Source: Antedon mediterranea
Taxonomy: Eukaryota > Echinodermata > Crinoidea > Comatulida > Antedonidae
DNA length: 64,000 bases
Assembly (NCBI RefSeq): GCF_964355755.1
Contig: NC_092679.1
Coordinates: 24,614,432 to 24,678,431 of the forward strand
Direction: 5' to 3'
Shown: positions 1 through 17,080 of the stretch, one piece after another
How the letters are laid out: each line of letters starts with the position of its first letter
How positions within the stretch are numbered: position 1 is the first letter of the stretch
Translations under genes and position numbers: made by a program
Notes under the pieces: generated by a model
What the model was told of the DNA's origin: nothing
Databases searched by the model: none
What the model saw: only the letters and a program-made list of their open reading frames with translations

Positions 1-252
1 ATTATTATGTTCTTTATGATTATTATATTTTTTGATTTAGTAGTAGATGGATTTAGTTGCAGTCTGTTGGAATGTTTAGATCCACCTTGTCTGATGCCCT
101 CACTACCTGGGCACTGATACAGATCTTGGTCTAGACATCCCAAAGACTCAGCAACATGAGTTTTCTTGCTTGCTGCAATGCTCGCGAGTTTATTTGACAA
201 ATGTTTGATGTTTTCGCCGTTCACCTTTTCACTCTCTGAGATACTTTTGTAG

Positions 253-3200
253 ACGGACGCAACTAGAAGCCGCTGGGATGAATATACCATTGAAAAACTA
301 GGTAAGTACAAACTTATATTGGTAATTTGTTTGCATAAGTCAAATAATTATTGACTTTTGCTTGCGTTTATGATTCAATTTTGCTTAGTATTCTCTAGTG
401 TTTAAATGTACAAACAGTCGATTTTATTAGATCATGTTTTATAATGAATACAGAACTGATGCAGACATATTGCATGAACTTGTTTTCCCTACCAGATTAG
501 TTTAAAAACATTTCCAATAGAACAACATTGATATAGAAAGTTATTGTCTAACTACACTACAGTATCTAGTATGGTAGAGTAGTGATATAAATGACTTTAT
601 CAGGTTAACAGACATTTATCATTAGCAAACGTATTTAAAGGATCATTGGGTTTTATGTATTGTAAAACCCAAGAATTATACCAAGTTTAGGAAACTTTCA
701 AGGAGACATTTTTAAAGTAGATAATATAAATAGAAGAATAACATTAATGTATTAATAACATTTTTTTTTAAACATTTAGCAACTGGTTTAATTGTTTTTT
801 CTATTTACAATTATTATTATTATACTGAAGAGTTCTACATTCAGATGAGTTTCTTTTCCAGATTTTTTATCAAACAAAAGCGAGTTTTTCACTTGGCTTC
901 TCTCACATGTAGACAGAGCTTTAAACATGTTTGAGTAGAAAAAGATAGGAAATTGTTGTTTGAGTATACTAGGTGCTGACAGATTATATATATTAATTTC
1001 TTTAAATTTAGAAACTTTTCTTTTTGTCGTATGATTTAATCTGGTGTAATTAAGTGTATGAATTGTAAAATGTATGTTTTCAATAAAGAACAATGTTTAT
1101 ATACTGTTGTATGATTTCTTCTTTCAAAACTAAATAGTAATACTAAACTAAATAGTAATACTAAACTAAATAGTAATACTAAACTAAATATTAATACTAA
1201 ACTAAATAGTAATACTAAACAAAATAGTAATAGTAAACTAAATAGTAATACTAAACTAAATAGTAATACTAAACTAAATAGTAATAGTAAACTAAATAGT
1301 AATAGTAAACTAAATAGTAATAGTAAACTAAATAGTAATACTAAACTAAATAGTAATACTAAAGGAAATAGTAATACTAAACTAAATAGTAATACTAAAG
1401 GAAATAGTAATACTAAACTAAATAGTAATACTAAACTAAATAGTAATACTAAACTAAATAGTAATACTAAACTAAATAGTAATACTAAAGGAAATAGTAA
1501 TACTAAACTAAATAGTAATACTAAACTAAATAGTAATACTAAAGGAAATAGTAATAGTAAACTAAATAGTAATACTAAACAAAATAGTAATACTAAACTA
1601 AATAGTAATACTAAACTAAATAGTAATACTAAATGAAATAGTAATACTAAATGAAATAGTAATACTAAACTAAATAGTAATACTAAACTAAATAGTAATA
1701 CTAAACTAAATAGTAATACTAAACTAAATAGTAATACTAAACTAAATAGTAATACTAAACTAAATAGTAATACTAAACTAAATAGTAATACTAAACTAAA
1801 TAGTAATACTAAATGAAATAGTAATACTAAACTAAATAGTAATACTAAACTAAATAGTAATACTAAACTAAATAGTAATACTAAACTAAATAGTAATACT
1901 AAATGAAATAGTAATACTAAATGAAATAGTAATACTAAACTAAATAGTAATACTAAACTAAATAGTAATACTAAACTAAATAGTAATACTAAATGAAATA
2001 GTAATACTAAATGAAATAGACTAAATAGTAACTGTAGAAAATTAAACATTTTTCAATCTTGCATGTGTAATTAAAAAATTTTATTTTATTATTTTAAATG
2101 GTGAAAACTACTGTTCCTTCCAAAACTTAAGTTGCCACCCATGAGTCAAATTAATAGAATTTCAAAATCTAATATCAGCCTTTGTTTTGTTGTAGCAAAA
2201 AAGAACTTAAATGCAACTACAATACTGTTAATTTTCATCAAATGTATTGCCAATATCTTTAAAAAAAACACTAAAATAAATCTGTTGGTATAAAGTTTGC
2301 AGTACACCACTTATGTATATTTCTGAAAAGAAATCTTGGAGTTTCCATCAATATATTTGGTCATCCTCAATTCTTTTCAGAAATATATATGTGGTGTACC
2401 GCAAACTTGATATCAACAGATTTATTTAGAAAATATTTTTAGATTCTAAAAGCAAATAATTTTAACTAATCAATCGAAAACAGTAGTCGTGTGAGACACT
2501 AGGCACATTTTGCTAGTAAAAATTCGCGTAACTTTTTTTTGCTACTGAAGAAGATGAATCTTCCATGAAAAGCTTGAGGATAAGAGGATATTTGTATTTC
2601 ATTTTACCTGTAAAAACATATTTTTAAAGATTTCTAAATAGGTTATGACATAAGATGTCTTTAGGTTTAGAAGTATGCTTTCTTGTTTAGCACCTTTGAC
2701 CATAGTGGTCTTTCAGTTAGATATTTTTTTAATACTTAATGTAATTGATGCCCATGCTTGGTTGCATATTATAGGTGTTTTGAATTGTGTATGATATTTT
2801 AAAAGTTAATCAAAGCATTTAAATAATTTAATAAAATATTTATAGACTTTTTGTAGCATTCATACATTTAATAATTCAATTACGCTTTATTGAAAACAAT
2901 ATTCTTCTTGGCAGAAGAAATTTTTCAGAAGAATAATTGTCTGATTAAACGTGCGTTACCTGCTTACGTTGATTTCTAAGCATTTCAGATCTGACGTAAT
3001 ACTCTAAACATTTTCTCTTTATTTTCTTTCTTTAAGATAAATTGGACGGTATTAGATCTTTCAAACGAAGACGATCCGAGAGTGAGATGCCGGCGCAAAG
3101 CTTAGAAGAGTACCTATCGGTTACCGAGGACTATGCCTACAGAAAATGTGAACCCGGCAAGAAGAGGGTTAGTTTTTGTTGTATATATTTAGGCAAATTG

Positions 3201-3629
3201 CCAAGGATATTCATAAGCGAATTCATTCACTATACTTCTTAAAGGTGGTAGTCTGAGGGTCCGAATCATCCATGCGCGTTATTGACAATAACATGCACTA
3301 AAGGTGCGATATACAAAGGTGTACCACAAACCTAACTTTACTATTATTTATTCGCCATACAAACTTAAACAATATATGATACTATGGCCTATATTATGGT
3401 CTATTATACTTATAGTGTGGTTGACAATGACAGAAGATGCGTTTCTGGTTAATGAGAATAGATAATTCATTTTGTTTTGTAGGTACGTTGGGCAGACATT
3501 GAGGAAAAGAAAGACCAAGACCTTAAAAGAGCAATGGGGTTTGTAGTAGGACAAACTCAACAGGATTGGCAGAAGATGACAGACGATAACTTTGCCCATA
3601 ATGCTCTCAACAGGACCAAGTATTTCTGA
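253..3629 (+). CDS. YLPM1: YLPM1-like protein (YLP motif-containing protein 1), C-terminal exons only
   Basis: Three coding exons are visible: 253-301, 3037-3167 and 3483-3629 (stop TGA 3627-3629). Phases match at both junctions. The first encodes RWDEYTIEKL; the second continues into LDGIRSFKRRR and an acidic/Tyr-rich stretch (SLEEYLSVTEDYAYRKC); the last encodes VRWADIEEKK, GFVVGQTQQDW and ends ALNRTKYF. The KKRVRWADxEEKK...GFVVGQT...W...ALNRTKY block is, as I remember it, the conserved extreme C-terminus of YLPM1/ZAP3, a nuclear protein with an N-terminal YLP/proline-rich region and a P-loop kinase-like domain, implicated in RNA metabolism and protein phosphatase 1 binding. Those earlier domains would lie left of the window. 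The first junction gives KLDKLDG, an odd repeat of KLD, so the acceptor at 3036 may not be exact. A polyadenylation signal AATAAA lies at 3715-3720. Confidence 0.82.
1127..2030. repeat. 18-bp minisatellite, about 50 copies
   Basis: The unit is AAATAGTAATACTAAACT with variants such as AGTAATAGT, AAAGGA and AAATGA. Because 18 is a multiple of three and the unit lacks a stop on the minus strand, it creates a 337-codon open frame of LVLLFS hexapeptides. I treat that frame as a by-product of the repeat. Confidence 0.95.
2281..2422. mobile_element. Foldback element, family C (GTTTGCAGTACACCAC)
   Basis: Two arms of about 50 bp are inverted around a short loop. The left arm begins CTGTTGGTATAAAGTTTGC and the right arm ends with its near-perfect reverse complement (GCAAACTTGATATCAACAG). 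Related arms occur at 17232-17570 and, as a fragment, at 29512-29540, so this is a dispersed family. No coding capacity is seen. Confidence 0.75.
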
Positions 3630-3779
3630 GGTAAATAAGGGCAACGGCCACTGTGTACATAGATATGATAAAAGTTCATTATAACTATGACCAGGAAAGA
3701 TAGCAAAAAAAATGAATAAATGTAAAATATAGATCGCTTATCCATCTGCTCATACAATACTGTTGTAGAAACTTTTTTT

Positions 3780-4140
3780 ATCTTGTTTTTTTGTATAAAT
3801 GTATTAATTCTTTATTTGACTGTAACTTAGTTAGTAACTTTTATCTTAGAGTCCCTAGTCGTCGTCTTAGAAGAAATAGTACTTTTCATATTCCTTTTAG
3901 TAGAGTAAATGTTTTAAAAAATGGTTTTATTAGTAGATTAAGTCAAACTTACAATTCTTTTACTTTAAGAAACCCTGAGTTAGATATTTTTAGTAATAAT
4001 TTCCGTAAGTTTCGTAACATTGTTAGTAGTTTAGTTTAATGTTTGTTATTGTATATGTTCGTGTTTGTCTGTGTTCCCTCCTGTAAGTGGTGAACCATGA
4101 GCTCACTGTTGGTTGGGAAATGAATAAATAAATATAATTT
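3780..4140 (+). mobile_element. Non-LTR retrotransposon 3' tail fragment (CR1/L2-like)
   Basis: An open frame at 3791-4039 encodes a short basic segment with RVPSRRLRRN, FHIPFSRVNVLKNGF and ISRLSQTYNSF, resembling the region after the reverse transcriptase core of CR1/L2/jockey-type LINEs (pattern F.VP..R...YKNSF..R....WN.L). It is followed by about 95 bp of non-coding sequence ending in repeated AATA near 4121-4135, the usual simple-repeat tail of such elements. It is truncated at the 5' end. Assignment rests on this short match only. Confidence 0.5.
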
Positions 4141-4229
4141 ATTTTTACTTTTCTTAGATCATTTGGAAACTAGTAAACTATGGTAAACCACATGATGTGT
4201 CTACATGTGTTAAAATTTGATACAAAGGA

Positions 4230-4395
4230 TCAGGTCAGAGTTCAACATGATTACTGTGGCGTTCAGCGTTATCCTTGTTGATCAGGTCAATGTTCAACAT
4301 GATTACTGTGGCGTTAAGCGTTATCCTTGTTGATCTGGTCAATGTTCAACATGATTACTGTGGCGTTAAGCGTTATCCTTGTTGATCTGGTCAAA
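4230..4395. repeat. 52-bp tandem repeat, 3 copies
   Basis: The unit includes GGTCAATGTTCAACATGATT and GTGGCGTTAAGCGTTATCC, repeated at about 4241, 4293 and 4345 with few differences. Confidence 0.9.
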
Positions 4396-4823
4396 GTCTA
4401 ACAACTTTTCTAGATTTAAACATTAGATTAAATCATGTATGAACTAGTGTTTCTAGAAGATCTAAACAAGAAAAATAAATGTAAAAAGATTTAAATATAC
4501 AAAACTAAACTGTAAGTTGTATATCTATGTAAAACTTGTCCTGTTGTTAAATACACATTTTATAGTAAATGTGTGACCTTATATGTCAATGCAGTACAAT
4601 TATTGTATTTGGTGCGATTAACCTCCAAACTGTTCAAATGAATGCACAAGGAAGGTGATCAATTTCTAGTACTGAATTTTCTCAGAAGTTTCTAGTTGTA
4701 AATTTTCAACGTTAATCTTCAATGTGTTGTTTTTAAAGCCCATTATTTTGTTTAAATACACGCTTTGTATATTGTTGTATACATACATGTTTTCTTGATT
4801 ATCTAGCTGCCAAGAAAGTCCAA

Positions 4824-4908
4824 AAGCAGCCTAAGCCACTGTTGCTAATTAGGTGTGTACCTCCAAAGCAGCCTAAGCCACTGTTGCTAATTAGGTGTGT
4901 ACCTCCAA
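4824..4908. repeat. 42-bp direct duplication
   Basis: Two adjacent, essentially identical copies of a unit starting AAGCAGCCTAAGCCACTG and ending GTGTGTACCTCC. Confidence 0.9.
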
Positions 4909-6395
4909 CCAATGACTACTAAATAAGTAATATAAAAAATAGAAAAAATGATAAAATCTTAAAAATAGTGTGCAAAAGTATTACTGGCTTTAGTTAAACC
5001 ATGGGGATATAATAACTTATTTCTTCATGGTATGATAAAGATTATGTGTTTAATATTTGTTATAGTATCGTTTACATTATTTCTGCTTATATGAATTAAC
5101 CTCAAGCATGTATTGAATCTGTTTTTAACATAATTGTTGCATTGAAATAATTTGTCTTTGATTGCATATGTATAAAGCCTTTGTAACTTCAGTGACGATA
5201 TTAAAATAAATATCACCTTTTTAGTTTTAGCACATTGTACTGTAGTTTTTATTCATCTATTGTCTGCACAGTAATTTATTATTATTTACTTACAACATAC
5301 CAACATTTTTTTTCTGTATTTTTTTTCCCTATGCAAGCATCCACAGCGTAACTTGCCAATTACAGGATGGATAAATTATTTATTGTATTGTGCTGTATTC
5401 TCAGAGCAACACAATTTTCAATATGTTTTATGCAAATGATATAATAAATGGAATTGGGAAAATAAGTAATAAATTATGTGAAAATAAAACATGTTGGATT
5501 AAATAGTTTGCTCCAGTGGGTTACAAATGATGTCATATAATGCGAGAAAACAACACAGCACCATGTAGCTTATTGTGGGAAGTCCTACAAGTCAAAACCA
5601 TTGGATTTAATATTTACAATTGTTTACTGCTGAGTGTGAAATTGAATTGATTAAGTATGATAAGCCTCCTGATGACCAAGGCATTTATACTTGGCCTCGA
5701 TGGTGGTGACATAATGCCTCCCATATCGCAAACATGCCCATTCTAACAGATGCTTGATTTCCTGTATCATTCAATAACTCTTCCTGAATATATAAATTAC
5801 TTCTTTATAGTTGATACAACTTGGTTTCAAGTTTCAAACTTTATGTTCAATGTTGTCTCAAGGTATGTGCATTATTTGTTTATTTCTCAACACTATCAAA
5901 GTATTTTATTTTTATGTAGACCTACTTAATATTATCTCTAGTTTTATTAGTAAATACTGGTGAGCATTGGTGTTCTTGGGTAAGTTGGTGCTATACATAG
6001 AATGTCTAACAGTGCTGCCTTTGTTGGCCCCCAGTTTGGTATGTTGTTGTTGCAGTACATTACACATTAGTAGGAAAAAAACAAATTGAAAGTGTAGATC
6101 TATCAGCTTCGTACCCAATTTCTCCCATTTCTTCAGTAGGCCTAAACTTTGGCTGAGTTAGACATTTTGTTTTCTCAGATTTTACTCAATTCAAGCGTAC
6201 ATGTTTTCAAATTGTTTTTCTAGGCCTAGGCCTACTGCAATGAGATAATAACACAACACACTTGAAAATTAATATTTATTTATTTATCATTCAGTTTTTC
6301 ATTCTTTTACAGACTTATAAGTGACGGCATGACATCTTGAAGTGGGATTTATTTTTATTTTCTACGTACATTGTCATCATTGATATATTGTAGAA

Positions 6396-11570
<5,175 letters not shown>

Positions 11571-11636
11571 TGTACAATGTTCTTGTTAATTTGATTCAAG
11601 TAATGATAATCATTATCAACTTGCTACCTGCTGCAT

Positions 11637-11936
11637 TAATCGTGGTTCCCACTAAAACGCAGCGCAGCGACGTATCGACGCAAAGTGCTGTATTGCGTAA
11701 TCACAAGTGGGAACAGATGACGCAACAACAGTGCTGTAAACATCGCTACAGGAAATCAAATCAGTTTGATTTCACGAAATACGCGGGGTGAACCAGGTCA
11801 AAGTCTCGGCTAACACTAAACAAACTAACAAAAACAACAAGCAGGTTTGATTTCACGCAGGCGGGGGCAAACACAATTATTGGAATGGCATTTTCTTACG
11901 TTGCGTCGGTTGCGTTACAGTGGGAACCAAGCTTAA
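11637..11936. mobile_element. Foldback MITE family B, copy 2 (longer type)
   Basis: Termini CGTGGTTCCCACTAAAACGC and CAGTGGGAACCAAGCTTAA. It is about 300 bp, with an interior shared with copy 3 (GAACCAGGTCAA, AACAAGCAGGTTTGATTTCACG). It begins about 65 bp after the HHIP-like stop codon, so it is probably part of that 3' UTR or just beyond. Confidence 0.75.
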
Positions 11937-12370
11937 GTAGAAAACTGAACACAACTTGGCCACGTATTGGAAGTAGTGTATAGTCCATTTATAAACCACA
12001 TTTTACCTAATAATTCCTTCAATTTTGACAAATTCAGGTCTACAGGATCTGAAAATTTAAAATAACCATTGATTGTAGTAACAACATGCATTTACCACAC
12101 CGATACCTCGTATAAGTGAAAAAAAAGTGTTTTAATACAAAAAGGTATCTACTCGCTCACAGTGTTCTTATGGTATTGGAGAGGTAAGTATCAATAAACC
12201 TATTAACGTGGAAATGGTATCCTACACACACAACATTATATATTTTATTGATTGTAGATAATAAAATATAGATTTAAAATGATAGCAAAAACAAGGACTC
12301 TTTTTATAACCGTGCTAACTTCAACAATTTAAATATGTGAATGCATTTTTACACATGATAAAATTGCATG

Positions 12371-12575
12371 AACAAATAAAATGAACACTTTTTGATGGCT
12401 GACCGTCTAATACATCATTGTATAACAAATAAAATGAACACTTTTTGATGGCTGACCGTCTAATACATCATTGTATAACAAATAAAATGAACACTTTTTG
12501 ATGGCTGACCGTCTAATACATCATTGTATAACAAATAAAATGAACACTTTTTGATGGCTGACCGTCTAATACATT
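12371..12575. repeat. 53-bp tandem repeat, 4 copies
   Basis: The unit begins AACAAATAAAATGAACAC and contains GATGGCTGACCGTCTAATAC; starts at 12371, 12424, 12477 and 12530. Each unit supplies an AATAAA hexamer on the plus strand. Confidence 0.92.
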
Positions 12576-13290
12576 ATCAATGTAAAAACTACATAAACCG
12601 AATTATTGATTTGAGAATAGACACAGGACAATTTCTTTAGATGCGACTCTACAGTTTATTAACTTCTAATCAATATTGATTTGTTCTATTCAAGGTATTA
12701 TTGTAGTGGAACCGGATATTAGAGAAAGACACACAAGTTAATATATATAATAACGGCTTAATAACGATGTCTATAAAATTGAGTCAATCAATTTAAAATT
12801 CACAAAATTTCCAATACCAAACGCAATGTAAATCGAATCATTTGCCTATCGGCATAATTCATTTGACGTACCTAATACTTTAATGGACTGACGAACAAAC
12901 CCCTTCATAAATTAGAGAAAACTAGAAGTAACTAGTAAAATAATTGGTTATCAATCTTTATTAAAACATCAGAAAGAAGCTGTTACCAAAAAAATGGAAA
13001 TTATTATTGCCGACAAAAACCATCCGCTTAATAAATAAATAATAGGAAGTTGAAGAATTCGTTTTCCTACGATGAAAACAAAACGATTACGAATATATGT
13101 TCTTCTATCTGCAATGAGGCTTTTTAATGTAAGCTTTGTCAGGTGAATGTATTTTTACCCGATTTAAATTTTCCATTTTACAATAATTTTCAATTTATTG
13201 TCACATAAAAATGAAAATTTGTTGCTTTTAGCCAATTTTCAAAACGTAAAATCGTACATTATATATAAAAATAAAATGTTAAACAAACGT

Positions 13291-15405
13291 CTGTATGCGG
13301 TTTAGGGACTCTTGGTGTTTTCTGTATGCGGTTTAGGGACTCTTGGTGTTTTCTGTATGCGGTTTAGGGACTCTTGGTGTTTTCTGTATGCGGTTTAGGG
13401 ACTCTTGGTGTTTTCTGTATGCTGTTTAGGGACTCTTGGTGTTTTCTGTATGCGGTTTAGGGACTCTTGGTGTTTTCTGTATGCTGTTTAGGGACTCTTG
13501 GTGTTTTTTGTATGCGGTTTAGGGACTCTTGATGTTTTCTGTATGCGGTTTAGGGACTCTTGGTGTTTTCTGTATGCGGTTTAGGGACTCTTGGTGTTTT
13601 CTGTATGCGGTTTAGGGACTCTTGGTGTTTTCTGTATGCTGTTTAGGGACTCTTGGTGTTTTCTGTATGCTGTTTAGGGACTCTTGGTGTTTTCTGTATG
13701 CGGTTTAGGGACTCTTGGTGTTTTCTGTATGCTGTTTAGGGACTCTTGGTGTTTTCTGTATGCGGTTTAGGGACTCTTGATGTTTTCTGTATGCGGTTTA
13801 GGGACTCTTGGTGTTTTCTGTATGCGGTTTAGGGACTCTTGGTGTTTTCTGTATGCGGTTTAGGGACTCTTGGTGTTTTCTGTATGCGGTTTAGGGACTC
13901 TTGGTGTTTTCTGTATGCTGTTTAGGGACTCTTGGTGTTTTCTGTATGCTGTTTAGGGACTCTTGGTGTTTTCTGTATGCGGTTTAGGGACTCTTGGTGT
14001 TTTCTGTATGCTGTTTAGGGACTCTTGGTGTTTTCTGTATGCGGTTTAGGGACTCTTGATGTTTTCTGTATGCGGTTTAGGGACTCTTGGTGTTTTCTGT
14101 ATGCGGTTTAGGGACTCTTGGTGTTTTCTGTATGCGGTTTAGGGACTCTTGGTGTTTTCTGTATGCTGTTTAGGGACTCTTGGTGTTTTCTGTATGCTGT
14201 TTAGGGACTCTTGGTGTTTTCTGTATGCGGTTTAGGGACTCTTGGTGTTTTCTGTATGCTGTTTAGGGACTCTTGGTGTTTTCTGTATGCGGTTTAGGGA
14301 CTCTTGATGTTTTCTGTATGCGGTTTAGGGACTCTTGGTGTTTTCTGTATGCGGTTTAGGGACTCTTGGTGTTTTCTGTATGCTGTTTAGGGACTCTTGG
14401 TGTTTTCTGTATGCTGTTTAGGGACTCTTGATGTTTTCTGTATTGCGGTTTAGGGACTCTTGGTGTTTTCTGTATGCTGTTTAGGGACTCTTGGTGTTTT
14501 CTGTATGCGGTTTAGGGACTCTTGGTGTTTTCTGTATGCTGTTTAGGGACTCTTGGTGTTTTCTGTATGCTGTTTAGGGACTCTTGGTGTTTTCTGTATG
14601 CTGTTTAGGGACTCTTGATGTTTTCTGTATGCTGTTTAGGGACTCTTGGTGTTTTCTGTATGCTGTTTAGGGACTCTTGATGTTTTCTGTATGCGGTTTA
14701 GGGACTCTTGGTGTTTTCTGTATGCTGTTTAGGGACTCTTGGTGTTTTCTGTATGCGGTTTAGGGACTCTTGATGTTTTCTGTATGCTGTTTAGGGACTC
14801 TTGGTGTTTTCTGTATGCGGTTTAGGGACTCTTGGTGTTTTCTGTATGCTGTTTAGGGACTCTTGGTGTTTTCTGTATGCGGTTTAGGGACTCTTGGTGT
14901 TTTCTGTATGCTGTTTAGGGACTCTTGGTGTTTTCTGTATGCGGTTTTTAGGGACTCTTGGTGTTTTCTGTATGCAGTTTAGGGACTCTTGGTGTTTTCT
15001 GTATGCGGTTTAGGGACTCTTGGTGTTTTCTGTATGCTGTTTAGGGACTCTTGGTGTTTTCTGTATGCGGTTTAGGGACTCTTGATGTTTTCTGTATGCG
15101 GTTTAGGGACTCTTGGTGTTTTCTGTATGCTGTTTAGGGACTCTTGGTGTTTTCTGTATGCGGTTTAGGGACTCTTGGTGTTTTCTGTATGCTGTTTAGG
15201 GACTCTTGGTGTTTTCTGTATGCTGTTTAGGGACTCTTGGTGTTTTCTGTATGCGGTTTAGGGACTCTTGATGTTTTCTGTATTGCGGTTTAGGGACTCT
15301 TGGTGTTTTCTGTATGCTGTTTAGGGACTCTTGGTGTTTTCTGTATGCGGTTTAGGGACTCTTGGTGTTTTCTGTATGCGGTTTAGGGATTCTTGGTGTT
15401 TTGAT
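13291..15405. repeat. 31-bp minisatellite, about 68 copies, with higher-order periodicity
   Basis: The unit is CTGTATGCGGTTTAGGGACT followed by CTTGGTGTTTT. Two diagnostic variants recur: GCGG versus GCTG, and CTTGG versus CTTGA. Reading variant order from 13508, blocks of eight (once nine) units repeat: GCGG-with-A, then three (or four) GCGG, two GCTG, one GCGG, one GCTG. Blocks begin at 13508, 13756, 14035 and 14283. Each unit contains TTTAGGG. Confidence 0.95.
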
Positions 15406-16242
15406 GTTTTATTATATGACTTATGTTTTTACTTGTTATTGTATGGATTGCTAAGTAAAGTATGACGGTTTATAAAATCTATTAATTGAATATAGTATAC
15501 CAAATATCGCCGAGGATCAGCCTATTTTATTACAGTCGACTCGATTATTGTAAATGCCTACGATGTATAATTAGTGACGTGCGTGCAACGCGACTCTACA
15601 GCTCACTAACACTAACTTGAGCACGCGCGACTGCAGTCATGTATATGACCTTGTTTGTATTAGCCTTACTATACTCGATTACTCTACCTGAGAAATGCCT
15701 ATAGGCCAATTTTCATAAAAATCACGATGAGCTAAAAAAACAAAAATTGTTTCCATGCCAACGTCCAGTCATTATTTTCAATCGTTCCAATAATCTGATT
15801 TAATACACTAATTCAAAACGATTGCCAGTCAATTAATTTTTAATAATATCCAATTCTGGGTAGTCCCGATATAATAATAATAAGTTTATGTTATCTTGTG
15901 TCTTATATTGATCTAGCTTTCCCATTTAATTATGTCGCGAAAATGCAATTCAATATTCCACTACCCATGAGATTTTATTTATCCATCCAAGGTTTCAAGA
16001 TTCAATTTATAAAATGAAAAGTTGTTTTCCAGAGCTTAAGCAAAATACAGTTATATTTAAAACGTAAATATAACCATGACGTACATTTAAATAAAAACAA
16101 AATGGTTAAAACGAACGTCCGCGGTTCAAAGACTCTCTTTTACCATATATATTTTGTGTTTTGTAGCAATAAAAAAAATGTTTCGACAATTCATTGTATT
16201 TTGTAATATTTGTTATTGTTTTATTCTTCTATCCATTTTTTA

Positions 16243-16555
16243 TGCGTGGTTCCCACTATGAACGCAACGCAGCTACGTATCGACGCAAAGTGCTGTATTG
16301 CGTAATCAAAATGACAGTGCTGCAGAACATCGCTACGGGAACGCAACGACGCAAGGCAAAAGAACACTGGATCGGAAAATATAGTACAGTCGTACTCAAA
16401 AGTAGGCCTACGCGTGGTAAACCAGGTCAATGTCTATGGCTGGCATGATACGTTGACGCGCAACAAGCAGGTTTACGCAGACGGGGGAAAACACAATTAT
16501 TGGAAGGGCATACGTTTGCGTCGGTTGCGTTGCATTGCGTCGCTAGTGGAAACGA
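16243..16555. mobile_element. Foldback MITE family B, copy 3 (longer type, degenerate right end)
   Basis: Starts GCGTGGTTCCCACTATGAAC and ends TTGCGTCGCTAGTGGAAACG. The interior matches copy 2 (GGTAAACCAGGTCAA, AACAAGCAGGTTTACGCAG). Confidence 0.7.
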
Positions 16556-17080
16556 TTGAATAAATAAATTGAAATTTAATCGTATGTAAATTAAAAGTAT
16601 GTTTGCTATCACTGAGACAAAAGTGAAAGTCTAAACATGTATTTATTTACTCTCAACATACTTATATTTACACTGCAATCCTACATATTCAGATTTTCTT
16701 GGTTTAGGCCTATTCTATACAAATGAGAAACGTATTTAATTTTTGGAAGAAGGCCTACACATAGTTTGAATACTTGTTGTCGGACTAATCAAATTTAGAT
16801 ACTTCATCCCACTTACGTCATAGCCGTTATTTCGTAAGCCAATCAAATGGCTCTTGTATTTGATAAAAGTGAGTCGTCTGATCTTTTATCTTCTGGTATC
16901 GTCTGATCAATATCAGAAAGAAGATACGGTAAACGAGGAAGGAGCGATTATCCTCGAATACGTTTAAAGAAAACCATAACCGGTTACGAATACGTTTAAA
17001 GAAGATGCGGTAAACGTTTACGAATACTTAAAAAAAACGGTAAACTTTTACGAATTCGTTTAAAGAAGATACGGTAAACG

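Larger units (their letters stand above)
302..3036 (+). other. YLPM1 intron with minisatellite and foldback element
   Basis: This 2.7-kb intron has donor GTAAGT at 302 and acceptor TTTAAG ending at 3036. It holds the 18-bp minisatellite and the foldback element listed separately. No further exon is evident in it. Confidence 0.7.
3630..6395. other. Intergenic region between YLPM1 and the HHIP-like gene
   Basis: It holds the YLPM1 3' UTR, a retrotransposon 3' tail (3780-4140) and two short tandem repeats (4230-4395, 4824-4908). From 4910 to 6395 I see only AT-rich sequence. A possible acceptor (TATTGTAG, ending 6393) just before the next start codon suggests an untranslated 5' exon somewhere in this gap. 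Confidence 0.6.
11571..17080. other. Intergenic region between the HHIP-like gene and the adhesion GPCR
   Basis: Holds two family-B MITEs (11637, 16243), a 53-bp tandem repeat (12371) and the large 31-bp minisatellite (13291). Sequence either side of the minisatellite (about 13230-13300 and 16055-16140) is similar, suggesting an old duplication. Just before the receptor start, 16915-17090 carries imperfect repeats of CGTTTAAAGAAGATACGGTAAACG. No gene is seen. Confidence 0.6.

Noticed and set aside
1036-2049. 337-codon minus-strand open frame of LVLLFS repeats resembling a membrane protein
   Set aside because: Entirely produced by the 18-bp minisatellite; no unique coding part, no splice context.
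13291-15405. Interstitial telomere because each unit has TTTAGGG
   Set aside because: The heptamer occurs once per 31-bp unit, not in tandem; a minisatellite is the simpler reading.
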